Shown: one piece after another, positions 42,863-51,262 of the stretch
Position numbering within the stretch: position 1 is the stretch's first letter
Layout of the letters: every line of letters starts with the position of its first letter
Source: Clostridiales bacterium
Lineage (GTDB): Bacteria; Bacillota; Clostridia; Oscillospirales; Oscillospiraceae
Length of the DNA: 64,000 nucleotides
Direction: 5' to 3'
Assembly (NCBI GenBank): GCA_004554585.1
Contig: SFLH01000003.1
Coordinates: 62,001 to 126,000, forward strand
Position numbers and translations under genes: made by a program
The notes under the pieces: generated by a model
Told to the model about the DNA's origin: nothing
What the model saw: the letters and a program-made list of their open reading frames with translations, nothing else
The model's database searches: none

Positions 42863-44689
42863 TTACTTGTTGACCACGAAATTCTCGTCGGTCAGCTCGT
42901 TGTACTTGCCCCGCTTGACGTAGTGGGTGTGCAGGTACTCATGGGAAGCGTGGCAGCCGGGGCCCTTGCCGCCGCCCCACTCCTTGTAGAAGTTCATAAG
43001 GGACTGGTTCTCGTGGGACTTGCGGACCACCTTACGCTCGTCTTCGCCGTAAATGGCTTCCATGCGCTTCTGGCGAACAATATTGATGTCCTCCTGGGGT
43101 CTGGGCTGGCCGCCGCCGGTGATGCAGCCGCCGGGACATCCCATGACCTCGATGAAGTGGTAGGGAGAGGTTCCCTCCTTCACCTGCTCCATGAGCTTCC
43201 GGGCGCCGGCAAAGCCGCTGGTGACCGCGATCTTCACCTCAAAGCCTTCAGCGGCACGCCACTCGGGCTTGACGTTCTCCAGCTTGATGGTGGCTTCCTT
43301 CACCTGCTCCAGCCCCACGATGGGAGACACATGGAGGTTGGGGAAAGGCAGCTCCCGGCCGGTAATGATCTCATAGACCGTCCGCAGAGCGGCTTCCATC
43401 ACGCCGCCGGTGACGCCAAATATGTCAGCGGCGCCGGTGGAGAAGCCCAGGGGATCGTCAAAGTTCTCCTCGGGCAGGGCCAGGAAGTTGATGCCCATGG
43501 TCTTGATCAGGTCGCCCAGCTCCCGGGTGGTGAGGACGGCGTCCACGTTGGCCACCCCGTCGTTGCTCAGTTCCGGCCGGGCGCACTCGGTCTTCTTGGC
43601 CGTGCAGGGCATGATGGAGACCACATACATATCCTCGGGCTTCTTGCCCAGCTTTTTGGCATAGTAGCTCTTGACCACTGCGCCAAACATCTCATGGGGC
43701 GACTTGCAGGTGGACAGGTGCTCCAGGCTATCGGGATAATTGTTCTCGATGAACTTGATCCAGCCGGGGGAGCAGGAGGTCATCATGGGCAGGGCTGCCA
43801 CGCCGCCGTCCAGGACGGTGCGGAAGCGCTCCAGGAACTCGGTGCCCTCCTCCATGATGGTCAGGTCCGCAGCCCAGTTGGTGTCAAAGACATCGTCAAA
43901 GCCCATCCGGTGGAGAGCAGCGGCCAGCTTGCCGGTCTCGCAGCTGCCGGCGGGCAGGCCGAAGCACTCGCCGATGCCCACACGGACGGCGGGGGCGGGC
44001 TGGACCACCACGTACTTGTTGGGGTCGTTGATGGCCTGGATAACCCGGTCCTTGTGACTGGTCTCCCGCAGGGCGCCCACGGGACAGACCACCACGCACT
44101 GGCCGCAGAAGGTACAGGCCGTGTTGCCCAGAGGAAGGCCGAAGGCAGGGGTAATGTGGGTCTGGAAGCCCCGGTCCTCCGCAGTGAGGATGGCGGTGGT
44201 CTGGATGTTCTTACAGACGCTCACACACCGGCGGCACAGGATGCACTTGTTAGGATCCCGGACGATGGACTCGCTGACGTCGATGGGGTGCAGATCGCGC
44301 TCCCCTTCGTAGGGGGAGTCCTCCACCCCCAGTTCCCGGCCCAGGGCCTGGAACTCACAGTCCTGGTTCCGGGCGCAGGTGAGACATTTCTTGTCGTGGT
44401 TGGACAGGAGCAGCTCATACATGGTCTTGCGGGCTTCCTGGACTCTGGCGTTGTTGGTCTCGATGACCATGCCGTCCCGGGCCTCCACCATGCAGGAGGC
44501 CTGGAGATTCTTGGCGGGAGGGCTCACCTGCTCCACCACACAGATGCGGCAGGCGCCGTACTGGTGGATGCCCTCCAGATAGCACAGCTTCGGGATGTGG
44601 ATACCGTTGTGCTCCGCCGCCTGCAGGATGGTGCTGCCGGCGGGGGCGGTACATTCCTTCCCGTTGATCGTCAGTTTGATATCTGCCAT
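42863..44689 (-). CDS. hydA: [FeFe]-hydrogenase catalytic subunit HydA (group A3-like)
   Basis: 608-residue cytoplasmic hydrogenase. In order: N-terminal [2Fe-2S] domain (CYLEGIHQYGACRICVVE), His/Cys3 [4Fe-4S] site (NHDKKCLTCARNQDC), two ferredoxin clusters (CILCRRCVSVC, CTFCGQCVVVCP), H-cluster motifs TSCSPGWIKF (about 310), MPCTAKKTEC and VMGCPGGCITGGGQ, and a small-subunit-like tail. With HydB and HydC it would form an electron-bifurcating or NAD(P)-linked complex making or consuming H2. The ATG at 44689 follows GGAGGTAA, part of the hydB stop region. The maturases HydEFG are not in the window. Confidence 0.96.
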   Translation of the reverse strand: MADIKLTINGKECTAPAGSTILQAAEHNGIHIPKLCYLEGIHQYGACRICVVEQVSPPAKNLQASCMVEARDGMVIETNNARVQEARKTMYELLLSNHDKKCLTCARNQDCEFQALGRELGVEDSPYEGERDLHPIDVSESIVRDPNKCILCRRCVSVCKNIQTTAILTAEDRGFQTHITPAFGLPLGNTACTFCGQCVVVCPVGALRETSHKDRVIQAINDPNKYVVVQPAPAVRVGIGECFGLPAGSCETGKLAAALHRMGFDDVFDTNWAADLTIMEEGTEFLERFRTVLDGGVAALPMMTSCSPGWIKFIENNYPDSLEHLSTCKSPHEMFGAVVKSYYAKKLGKKPEDMYVVSIMPCTAKKTECARPELSNDGVANVDAVLTTRELGDLIKTMGINFLALPEENFDDPLGFSTGAADIFGVTGGVMEAALRTVYEIITGRELPFPNLHVSPIVGLEQVKEATIKLENVKPEWRAAEGFEVKIAVTSGFAGARKLMEQVKEGTSPYHFIEVMGCPGGCITGGGQPRPQEDINIVRQKRMEAIYGEDERKVVRKSHENQSLMNFYKEWGGGKGPGCHASHEYLHTHYVKRGKYNELTDENFVVNK

Positions 44690-44695
44690 AATCAC

Positions 44696-47600
44696 TTACC
44701 TCCTGTCGCAGCGCAGGCAGCGGCTGGCTTCGGCGCGGGCGTCCAGCTCGTGCATGCCCAGGTTCCGTTCGCAGAAGCTGCCAACTGCTTTTTCCGCCTC
44801 GATCTGTCTGGTCAGGAAGCGGTTGTGGGGAACGATATCCCCTTCGATGTGATAATCGGTGATCTCCTGTTCGAAACCCTTGGCCAGTTCACCGGTGCCG
44901 CCCAGATACTTGTCGATGCCGGAAGCGGCCACCTTGGCCTCATGGACGGCATTGACGATGTCCTTGGGGCCGCGGTGGGCGTCACCGCCCACGAAGACGC
45001 CGGGCATAGACGTGGCCTGGGTGTAACGGTCGGCCACCACACGATCCCCGTTAAGCTGGATGGAGCCCTTGATGAACTTGGTATCGGGGGTCTGGGAAAT
45101 GGCAGGGATAGCAATGTCGAACTCTTCCACATAGGTCTCCCCACTGGGCACGGCCTTACGACGGCCGGAGCTGTCGAACTGACCCAGCTTCTGCTTCATG
45201 ATGCAGATGCTGTTGAGCTTGCCGCCGATGCCCACAAAGTCGGTGGGATTGACCAGGGTGCGGATCTGCACGCCCTCTTCCATGGCGTCCTTGATCTCCA
45301 CCTTATCGGCGGGCATATCCTCCATCGTACGACGGTAAAGGATCGCCACTTCCCGGGCACCCAGACGGATGGCAGTACGGGCCGAGTCGATGGCGGTGTT
45401 GCCGCCGCCGATGACGGCCACCTTCTTGCCGGTGAAATCCAGGTCCTTCTTCAGCATCACGCGCTTGAGGAAGTCCAGGCCGTGATAGACCCCTTCCAGA
45501 TCCTCACCCGGGATTCCCAGCTGGAGGGTCTTTTGGGCGCCGATGGCAATGAAGATGGCGTCGTAGTTCTTCTGCAGGGAGCGGAAAGACACATCCACAC
45601 CGATCTTGGTGTTGAGAATGATGTTCACGCCCGTCTTCTTGATGTTCTCGATCTCATGCTCAATGATGTTCAAGGGCAGGCGGTAGTCGGGGATGCCATA
45701 CGTCATGATGCCGCCAGGCCGCTTCTCTGCCTCATAGACGTCCACATGATAACCCAGGCGAGCCAGATAGTAGGCGCAGGTGAGGCCGGAGGGTCCGGCA
45801 CCAATGATGGCCACGTTCTTGTCGATCTGAGCCACAGGCTTGAAGTCCTCGTCCTTGGGGAAGCCCTGAGCATAGGCCCAGTCGGTGGCGAAGCGCTTGA
45901 GCTCGCAGATGTTCATGGCCTCGTCCACACTGCCACGGCGGCAGCGGCTCTCACAGGGATGGGTACAGACACGACCGCAGATACCGGCAAAGGGGTTATC
46001 ACGCAGCATAATCCGGGCAGCACCCAGATAATCGCCGGTGGCAATGAGGCTCATATAGCCGGGGATGTTGATGCCGGCCGGGCAAGTATTCTCGCAGGGG
46101 CTGGAGACCAAGTCGCCGCAGACCCCGGCGGAACATCGCTTCTCCACGATGTGCTCTTCGTACTCCTTGCGGAAGTACTTCAGGGTGGACAGGACGGGGT
46201 TGGGCGCTGTCTGGCCCAGGCCACACATGGCAGTGTCCTTGATGACCGCACCCAGGTGTTCCAGCGTCTCAATGTCCTCAGGCTTGCCCTCGCCAGCAGT
46301 GATCCGGTTGAGGATCTCCAGCATCCGCTTGGTGCCCACACGACAGGCAGTACATTTGCCGCAGGACTCCTCCTGGATGAAGTCCAGATAGAACCGCGCG
46401 GTGTCCACCATACAGGTGTCCTCGTCCATGACGATCAGGCCACCGGAACCCACGATGGACCCCAGAGCTGCCAGAGACTCATAGTCCAGGGGGGTGTTGA
46501 TGTTCTCCGCGGTAATACAACCGCCGGAAGGACCACCGGTCTGTGCAGACTTGAACTTTTTGCCGTTGGGGATGCCGCCGCCGATGGAATAGATAACTTC
46601 GGACAGGGGGGTGCCCATGGGGACCTCCACCAGGCCGGTATTGACGATGTTGCCGGACAGAGCAAAAACCTTGGTGCCCGGGCTCTTTTCGGTACCAAAC
46701 TGGCGGAACCAGTCGGCCCCCTGGAGCATAATGGCCGGAACCGTGGCCAACGTCTCCACGTTGTTGATGATGGTGGGTTTCCCAAACAGACCACTCTGGA
46801 AGGGGAAGGGCGGCTTCTGCCGGGGCTCACCGCGCTGGCCTTCCACAGAGGCCATCAGGGCAGTCTCCTCGCCGCAGACGAAAGCGCCAGCACCAATGCG
46901 AATCTCAATGTCAAAGTTAAAGCCAGAGCCAAAGATGTCTTCACCCAGCACGCCCTCTTCTCGGGCCATCTCCAGAGCTGCCTGCAGCCGCTCCACGGCG
47001 ATAGGGTACTCTGCCCGGATGTAGACTACACCACGGCTGGCACCGATGGCGTAGCCACCAATGAGCATGCCCTCGATGACACTGTGGGGATCACCCTCAA
47101 AGACAGAACGGTCCATGAACGCGCCAGGATCGCCTTCATCGGCGTTACAAATGATGTATTTCTCATCACCGGGCTGGTTGTAAGCTGCTTCCCACTTCAC
47201 GCCGGCAGGGAAACCAGCACCGCCACGGCCGCGCAGACCAGACTTTTTCAGTTCTTCGATGACCGCCATCCGGTCGCCCTTTTCCAAGATCCGAGCCAGA
47301 GCCAGGTAGCCATCCTTGGAGACATAGCTGTTGATGCAGTTGACATCGATCAGGCCACAGTTGCGCAAGGCAATACGGACCTGGTCCCGGAAAAATGCCA
47401 CATCGTGGATGTTGGACACCCGCTTCTTCTGGATGCTGTCATAGAAAGTATATTCTGTGACAGGCTCGCCACCCAGAAAGTGCTTCTGGACCACATCCTT
47501 CACCCGCTCAGGGGTCATTTCCGTATAATAAGTCTCATCGGGCAGCACATAGACCACGGGACCCACAGCACAGGTGCCCATACAGCCACGTTCGATGACG

Positions 47601-47779
47601 GCCACCTGATCGGTCAGGCCGGCCTTCTCCAGTTCCTCCACCATCGCGTCGCGCACATTTTTGCAGCCGGAAGACATACATCCGGTGCCATAACACACCA
47701 TGCACAGGTGGCTGTAGTGACCCATCTTCTCCAGATAGGCCTCCTTCATCTGCTGAAGGTCTGCAATGCTTCTGATCAT
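44696..47779 (-). CDS. hydB: HydB (NuoF-like) fused to a GltD/NfnL-like FAD oxidoreductase
   Basis: 1027 residues. Residues 1-115: thioredoxin-like [2Fe-2S] domain (CMVCYGTGCMSSGC, ERGCMGTCAVGP). About 160-530: NuoF FMN/NAD(H) domain with GLRGRGGAGFPAGVKW and iron-sulfur site SCGKCTACRVGTKRM near 476. About 555-1027: GltD-type module with cysteine motifs CENTCPAG and CGRVCTHPCESRCRRG, FAD Rossmann VAIIGAGPSGLTCAYYLARL near 655 and NAD(P) Rossmann VAVIGGGNTAIDSARTA near 787. The tail keeps the GDAHRGPKDIV FAD motif. Usual HydB ends in a ferredoxin domain; here that is replaced. Overlaps hydC by four bases. Confidence 0.94.
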   Translation of the reverse strand: MIRSIADLQQMKEAYLEKMGHYSHLCMVCYGTGCMSSGCKNVRDAMVEELEKAGLTDQVAVIERGCMGTCAVGPVVYVLPDETYYTEMTPERVKDVVQKHFLGGEPVTEYTFYDSIQKKRVSNIHDVAFFRDQVRIALRNCGLIDVNCINSYVSKDGYLALARILEKGDRMAVIEELKKSGLRGRGGAGFPAGVKWEAAYNQPGDEKYIICNADEGDPGAFMDRSVFEGDPHSVIEGMLIGGYAIGASRGVVYIRAEYPIAVERLQAALEMAREEGVLGEDIFGSGFNFDIEIRIGAGAFVCGEETALMASVEGQRGEPRQKPPFPFQSGLFGKPTIINNVETLATVPAIMLQGADWFRQFGTEKSPGTKVFALSGNIVNTGLVEVPMGTPLSEVIYSIGGGIPNGKKFKSAQTGGPSGGCITAENINTPLDYESLAALGSIVGSGGLIVMDEDTCMVDTARFYLDFIQEESCGKCTACRVGTKRMLEILNRITAGEGKPEDIETLEHLGAVIKDTAMCGLGQTAPNPVLSTLKYFRKEYEEHIVEKRCSAGVCGDLVSSPCENTCPAGINIPGYMSLIATGDYLGAARIMLRDNPFAGICGRVCTHPCESRCRRGSVDEAMNICELKRFATDWAYAQGFPKDEDFKPVAQIDKNVAIIGAGPSGLTCAYYLARLGYHVDVYEAEKRPGGIMTYGIPDYRLPLNIIEHEIENIKKTGVNIILNTKIGVDVSFRSLQKNYDAIFIAIGAQKTLQLGIPGEDLEGVYHGLDFLKRVMLKKDLDFTGKKVAVIGGGNTAIDSARTAIRLGAREVAILYRRTMEDMPADKVEIKDAMEEGVQIRTLVNPTDFVGIGGKLNSICIMKQKLGQFDSSGRRKAVPSGETYVEEFDIAIPAISQTPDTKFIKGSIQLNGDRVVADRYTQATSMPGVFVGGDAHRGPKDIVNAVHEAKVAASGIDKYLGGTGELAKGFEQEITDYHIEGDIVPHNRFLTRQIEAEKAVGSFCERNLGMHELDARAEASRCLRCDRR

Positions 47780-48318
47780 GCCTGAGCACCTCCTTCGGAA
47801 ATCTCCTCAGCGGAGGCCTCATAGCGGGCCAGAATCCCTCTGAGCTTAGCAGGGGTAACCTGCTTATAGACTTCGTCGTCTACCATCATGGCCGGGGCCA
47901 GGCCGCAAGCGCCGATACAACGGGCAATTTCGAACGTAAACTGGCCGTCCTCAGTGGTACCGCCCACCTCGACGTTCAGATCCCGCTTGATGGCATCGAC
48001 CACTTTTTTGCCACCACGGACATAACAGGCCGTACCCTGGCACATCCGAATGGTGTGCTTGCCCCTCTTCTGGGTGGAGAAGAAGGAGTAAAAGCTGACC
48101 ACGCCGCTGACCTCGGAGACAGGAAGGCCCATCCCGTCAGCAATGAACTCCTGCAACTCCATGGGGAGATAGCCAAAGATCTCCTGGGCTGCGTGGAGCA
48201 CCATGATCAGAGACCCTTCCTTTTCCTTGTACTGCTCAATCACCTGTGCGACGGCATCGTACAGTGCCTTTTCATCCGTGCCGCAGGTCGCGCAGACAAC
48301 ATCCGGTCGTTCGTTCAT
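47776..48318 (-). CDS. hydC: hydrogenase subunit HydC (NuoE-like [2Fe-2S] protein)
   Basis: 180-residue thioredoxin-like ferredoxin subunit. Helical N-terminal domain (LIMVLHAAQEIFGYLPMELQ) followed by the [2Fe-2S] ligands CQGTACYVRGG and CIGACGLAPAMMVDDEVY. The ATG at 48318 follows AAAAGGAGG. First gene of the hydCBA operon, behind a leader of about 245 bases. Confidence 0.95.
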   Translation of the reverse strand: MNERPDVVCATCGTDEKALYDAVAQVIEQYKEKEGSLIMVLHAAQEIFGYLPMELQEFIADGMGLPVSEVSGVVSFYSFFSTQKRGKHTIRMCQGTACYVRGGKKVVDAIKRDLNVEVGGTTEDGQFTFEIARCIGACGLAPAMMVDDEVYKQVTPAKLRGILARYEASAEEISEGGAQA

Positions 48319-48562
48319 AGTTTTCCTCCTTTTCACCGCGGATGGAGGGAACCCCCGTCTCACGGCAGTTTGACAAGCCATTTGCGGCTAAAAAAAAGAA
48401 ACACTGGCTATGTGGAAATCTGAGACAGAACGCACCTTCCTGGATCGCTCTGCCGCCCGAAACAAGGGGAGCCTGCTCCCCTGTTCAACGAGTTCCCCTG
48501 GATGCATCCGGGCAGACGCCCCAGAATCTGTTTCAAAGAATTCTATTCGAACCCGTTTTCTT
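48319..48562 (-). promoter_or_regulatory. long untranslated leader of the hydCBA operon
   Basis: About 245 bases between the predicted start of transcription and hydC. It contains a GGGGAG-CAGG-CTCCCC hairpin (48461-48485), a longer-range pairing of TCTGCC with GGCAGA around it, and a run of eight T residues (minus strand, 48397-48390). It resembles no riboswitch class I can name. No ORF with a start signal seen. Confidence 0.4.
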
Positions 48563-48569
48563 ACATTCA

Positions 48570-48599
48570 ATTATACTTGTTATTGAGGATTATTGTCAA
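48570..48599 (-). promoter_or_regulatory. hydCBA promoter
   Basis: Minus strand perfect TTGACA (48599-48594), 18-base spacer, perfect TATAAT (48575-48570). The spacer holds a degenerate dyad TTGNNAT...ATTGTCAA that could be a regulator site, though it is not a clear Rex box. Confidence 0.8.
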
Positions 48600-48716
48600 T
48601 TATAAATTCCTCCTAAAACGCCATTGTCCCACCTTTTAAATTCATGCAGCGGCCATATCTTGTGTCATCCAGACAAAAATCCACCAAAAACCCCTAGCTA
48701 TTCCTCTGGTTGATGC

Positions 48717-48760
48717 AAACAGAACGGGACCGTCTTGCATAGACGGTCCCGTTCTGTTTT
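48717..48760 (-). terminator. terminator downstream of the MarR gene at 48.8 kb
   Basis: 19-bp perfect stem (48717-48735 with 48741-48759) around TGCAT. Short T tracts on both sides. Confidence 0.85.
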
Positions 48761-48826
48761 GGCAAGGAAACAAAAAGACAAAATGAATCCATTGGGGGAA
48801 AAAGAAAACAAATTGTCAAAATATGC

Positions 48827-49300
48827 TTACGCTGTGGCAGCGCTCCGCCGCGCCAAGACAGCTGCTTGGGCCATAGCCGCCGCGAAACCTTCAAGGTCAA
48901 ACCCGGGGATCTCCCGAAAAATACTTCCCAGACGCTGCCGGAGATTCTGGCGAAACTCCTCGGTCAGCGTGATGCCTTTCTCTTCCAGGCAGATGATCCA
49001 GGAACGGCGGTCGTTTTCATCCAGACGTGTGGTCAGATATCCCTTCTTCCGCAGAGACTCCACCATACGGCAGATAGAAGAAATAGACAGGGGCAACTGG
49101 GTGGCCTGGAGCTGCTTCTGGGTTCGGGCGCTGGGGTAGAGGGCCAGGTGCACCAGAACCAGCATTTCATTCTCCGAGAGCTGGTGCGCCTTGCCAAGTT
49201 CCACCAAAATCTTGCGGTACTGGTCCGTCAAGGCAAAACAGGCGTGGATCACCGTAAACGACTCATCTCCGCGATAGCGAAACGGTACTTGGGCACTCAT
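48827..49300 (-). CDS. MarR family transcriptional regulator
   Basis: 157 residues with the MarR winged helix: LVHLALYPSARTQKQLQATQ, LPLSISSICRMVESLRKKGY and wing residues LDENDRRSWIICLEEKG. A longer N-terminus than usual. The ATG follows AAAGGAGGA. Flanked by the hyd and liv operons on the same strand but with its own promoter and terminator. Target and ligand are unknown; it could act locally on either operon. Confidence 0.9.
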   Translation of the reverse strand: MSAQVPFRYRGDESFTVIHACFALTDQYRKILVELGKAHQLSENEMLVLVHLALYPSARTQKQLQATQLPLSISSICRMVESLRKKGYLTTRLDENDRRSWIICLEEKGITLTEEFRQNLRQRLGSIFREIPGFDLEGFAAAMAQAAVLARRSAATA

Positions 49301-49359
49301 TCGGATCTCCTCCTTTGGGACATGATGATTGCCGAAAAGGGCTTTTCATTACAGAGGAA

Positions 49360-49388
49360 ACTATAGCACCGGAAAAGCGTTTTTGCAA
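49360..49388 (-). promoter_or_regulatory. promoter of the MarR gene
   Basis: Minus strand TTGCAA (49388-49383), 17-base spacer, TATAGT (49365-49360). Confidence 0.65.
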
Positions 49389-49555
49389 GGAGAAAGTTTT
49401 ATCCTTCATGATTTTTGTCGGATTATACGATATCCCTCGATTATTTCTATTTATTTCGCTCAATCCCCTTCAGTGCCCCCCTCCGCCCCGCTTCCTTTTT
49501 GCAAGTTTTCTGTCTTTACAAGATTCCTCATGCAGAGGTGCCGCCATCCTGCCAC

Positions 49556-49595
49556 CCAAAAGAAACAACGGCCCGCCGGAATCTCCGGCGGGCCG
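49556..49595 (-). terminator. liv operon terminator
   Basis: 12-bp CGGCCCGCCGGA / TCCGGCGGGCCG stem with a 3-base loop. TTGTTTCTTTTG follows on the minus strand, just after livF. Confidence 0.85.
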
Positions 49596-49620
49596 CGAAA
49601 AACGATTTCTTTCCCCTAGC

Positions 49621-50331
49621 TCAGGTGCCCAGATAGGCCGCTTTCACCGACTCATTGGTCAGAAGTTCCTGGCCGGGACCAGACAGGGTGATCCGCCCAG
49701 TCTCCAGCACATAGCCCATATCGGCAGTCTTCAGGGCCATATTGGCGTTCTGCTCGATGAGCAGGATAGTGACCCCCTTTTTGTTGACCTCCTCAATGAT
49801 CCGGAAAATCTCGCGCACCACGATGGGGGCCAGGCCCAGAGAGGGCTCGTCCATCATCATCACCTTCGGCCGGCTCATCAGTGCCCGGCCCACGGCCAGC
49901 ATCTGCTGTTCGCCGCCAGACAGGGTGCCGCCCGCCTGCCACTCTCTTTCCCGCAGGCGGGGGAAGAGGTTGAAGACCCACTCCATATCCTCCCGGATAT
50001 CGTCCTTACGCAGGTAAGCCCCTACCATCAGGTTTTCCTTCACCGTCAGGTCGGCAAAAATCCGCCGTCCCTCCGGCACTAGGGTGATGCCGCGGGAGAC
50101 GACCTCTGTGGGGTTCTTACCGGTGATGTCCTCCCCCTGGAAGAGGATCTTCCCTCCTTTGGGTTTGACCAGGCCGGAAATGGCCCGCAGGGTAGAGCTC
50201 TTCCCTGCCCCGTTGGCCCCGATGAGGGTGACGATCTCTCCCTGGGGCACATCGAAGGAGATGCCCTTAACGGCTTCGATGCCGCCGTAGTTGACCTTCA
50301 GGTTCTGAATGCTCAAAATGGGTTCACTCAT
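49621..50331 (-). CDS. livF: branched-chain amino acid ABC transporter ATP-binding protein LivF
   Basis: 236-residue ABC ATPase. Walker A GANGAGKSSTLRA, Q-loop PEGRRIF (LivF-type), signature LSGGEQQMLAVGRALMS, Walker B VMMMDEPSLGLAP. Powers Leu/Ile/Val import with LivG. It overlaps livG by eight bases. Confidence 0.95.
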   Translation of the reverse strand: MSEPILSIQNLKVNYGGIEAVKGISFDVPQGEIVTLIGANGAGKSSTLRAISGLVKPKGGKILFQGEDITGKNPTEVVSRGITLVPEGRRIFADLTVKENLMVGAYLRKDDIREDMEWVFNLFPRLREREWQAGGTLSGGEQQMLAVGRALMSRPKVMMMDEPSLGLAPIVVREIFRIIEEVNKKGVTILLIEQNANMALKTADMGYVLETGRITLSGPGQELLTNESVKAAYLGT

Positions 50332-51262
50332 CTTCTACCACCCCCAAATAGGCGTCAATCACGTGCTGGTTCTTCTGGATCTCACTGGGCAGACCCTGGG
50401 CGATGAGGCTGCCGAAGTCCAGCACGTAAATGCGGTCGGAAATGTTCATGACCAGGTCCATATGGTGCTCGATGAGCAGGATGGTCAAGTGATGACGGTC
50501 CCGAATCTCGTGGATGAACTCCGCCAGCTCCAGGGTTTCCTGGGGGTTCATGCCCGCGGCGGGCTCATCCAGCAGCAACAGCTTGGGGTCCGTTGCCAGG
50601 GCTCGGGCGATCTCCAGCCGGCGCTGCAAACCGTAGGGCAGGCTGGTAGCCAGTTCGTCCCGGTGCTGCCACAGGCCCTGCTCCCGGAGCAGTTCCTCGG
50701 TTTCCTTCCGCATCCGGGCCTCCTCTTTCCAGCTGGCGCGGAAGGTGGAGGAGAAAATGTTGTGCTTGGCCCGCATGTGCTTAGCGATGATGACGTTGTC
50801 AAAGACCGTCATACTTTTCCACAGACGGATGTTCTGGAAGGTTCGGGCAATGCCCATCTTGGTGATGTGGTCCGGTGTGGGGGCCATTACATGGCTGGAG
50901 AAGACATAGTGATCCCGGGCCTTCTCCGCCTGCTTGGCCGCCAAAGCGTCTGCCCCATCCGGCAGCTCCAAGGTATGCTCCTCGGTGTACAGCAGGGGGT
51001 TCTCCCCTTTGTAGATCTTTTTCATCTTGCCCTGGGGATGGTTGCGGATGTAGGCCTTGTCGTAAAAAGCCACTTGGCCGTTGGTAGGCTGGTAGACCCC
51101 GGTGATGACATTGAAGGCAGTGGTTTTTCCCGCCCCGTTGGGGCCGATGAGGGCCACGATCTCCCCTTCATCCACCTTCATGGACAGGTTGTTCACGGCC
51201 ACCACGCCGCCAAACTGCATGGTGATGTTTTCCAGGCGCAGGACATTGGTACGCTCACTCAT
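50324..51262 (-). CDS. livG: branched-chain amino acid ABC transporter ATP-binding protein LivG
   Basis: 312 residues, about 55 longer than E. coli LivG. Walker A GPNGAGKTTAFNVI, LivG-type IARTFQNIRLWKSM, signature region LPYGLQRRLEIARALAT, Walker B LLLLDEPAAGMNP. The extra length is a hydrophilic insertion (about residues 75-130) with the segment KMKKIYKGENPLLYTEEHT. The ATG at 51262 follows AAGGAGG and overlaps livM. Confidence 0.95.
   Translation of the reverse strand: MSERTNVLRLENITMQFGGVVAVNNLSMKVDEGEIVALIGPNGAGKTTAFNVITGVYQPTNGQVAFYDKAYIRNHPQGKMKKIYKGENPLLYTEEHTLELPDGADALAAKQAEKARDHYVFSSHVMAPTPDHITKMGIARTFQNIRLWKSMTVFDNVIIAKHMRAKHNIFSSTFRASWKEEARMRKETEELLREQGLWQHRDELATSLPYGLQRRLEIARALATDPKLLLLDEPAAGMNPQETLELAEFIHEIRDRHHLTILLIEHHMDLVMNISDRIYVLDFGSLIAQGLPSEIQKNQHVIDAYLGVVEDE

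Larger units (their letters stand above)
49301..49620. other. intergenic region between the MarR gene and livF
   Basis: Holds the MarR promoter (49360-49388) and the liv terminator (49569-49600). The remaining AT-rich stretch contains no supportable gene. Confidence 0.6.

Noticed and set aside
42923..47785. A 1620-codon plus-strand open frame opposite hydA and hydB
   Set aside because: It is the mirror of GC-rich hydrogenase genes on the minus strand, without a ribosome-binding site or domains. The minus-strand products are unmistakable.
48570..48599. Rex-type redox operator in the hyd promoter
   Set aside because: The dyad in the spacer only loosely resembles the Rex consensus (TTGTTAA-N4-TTAACAA), so I do not call it.
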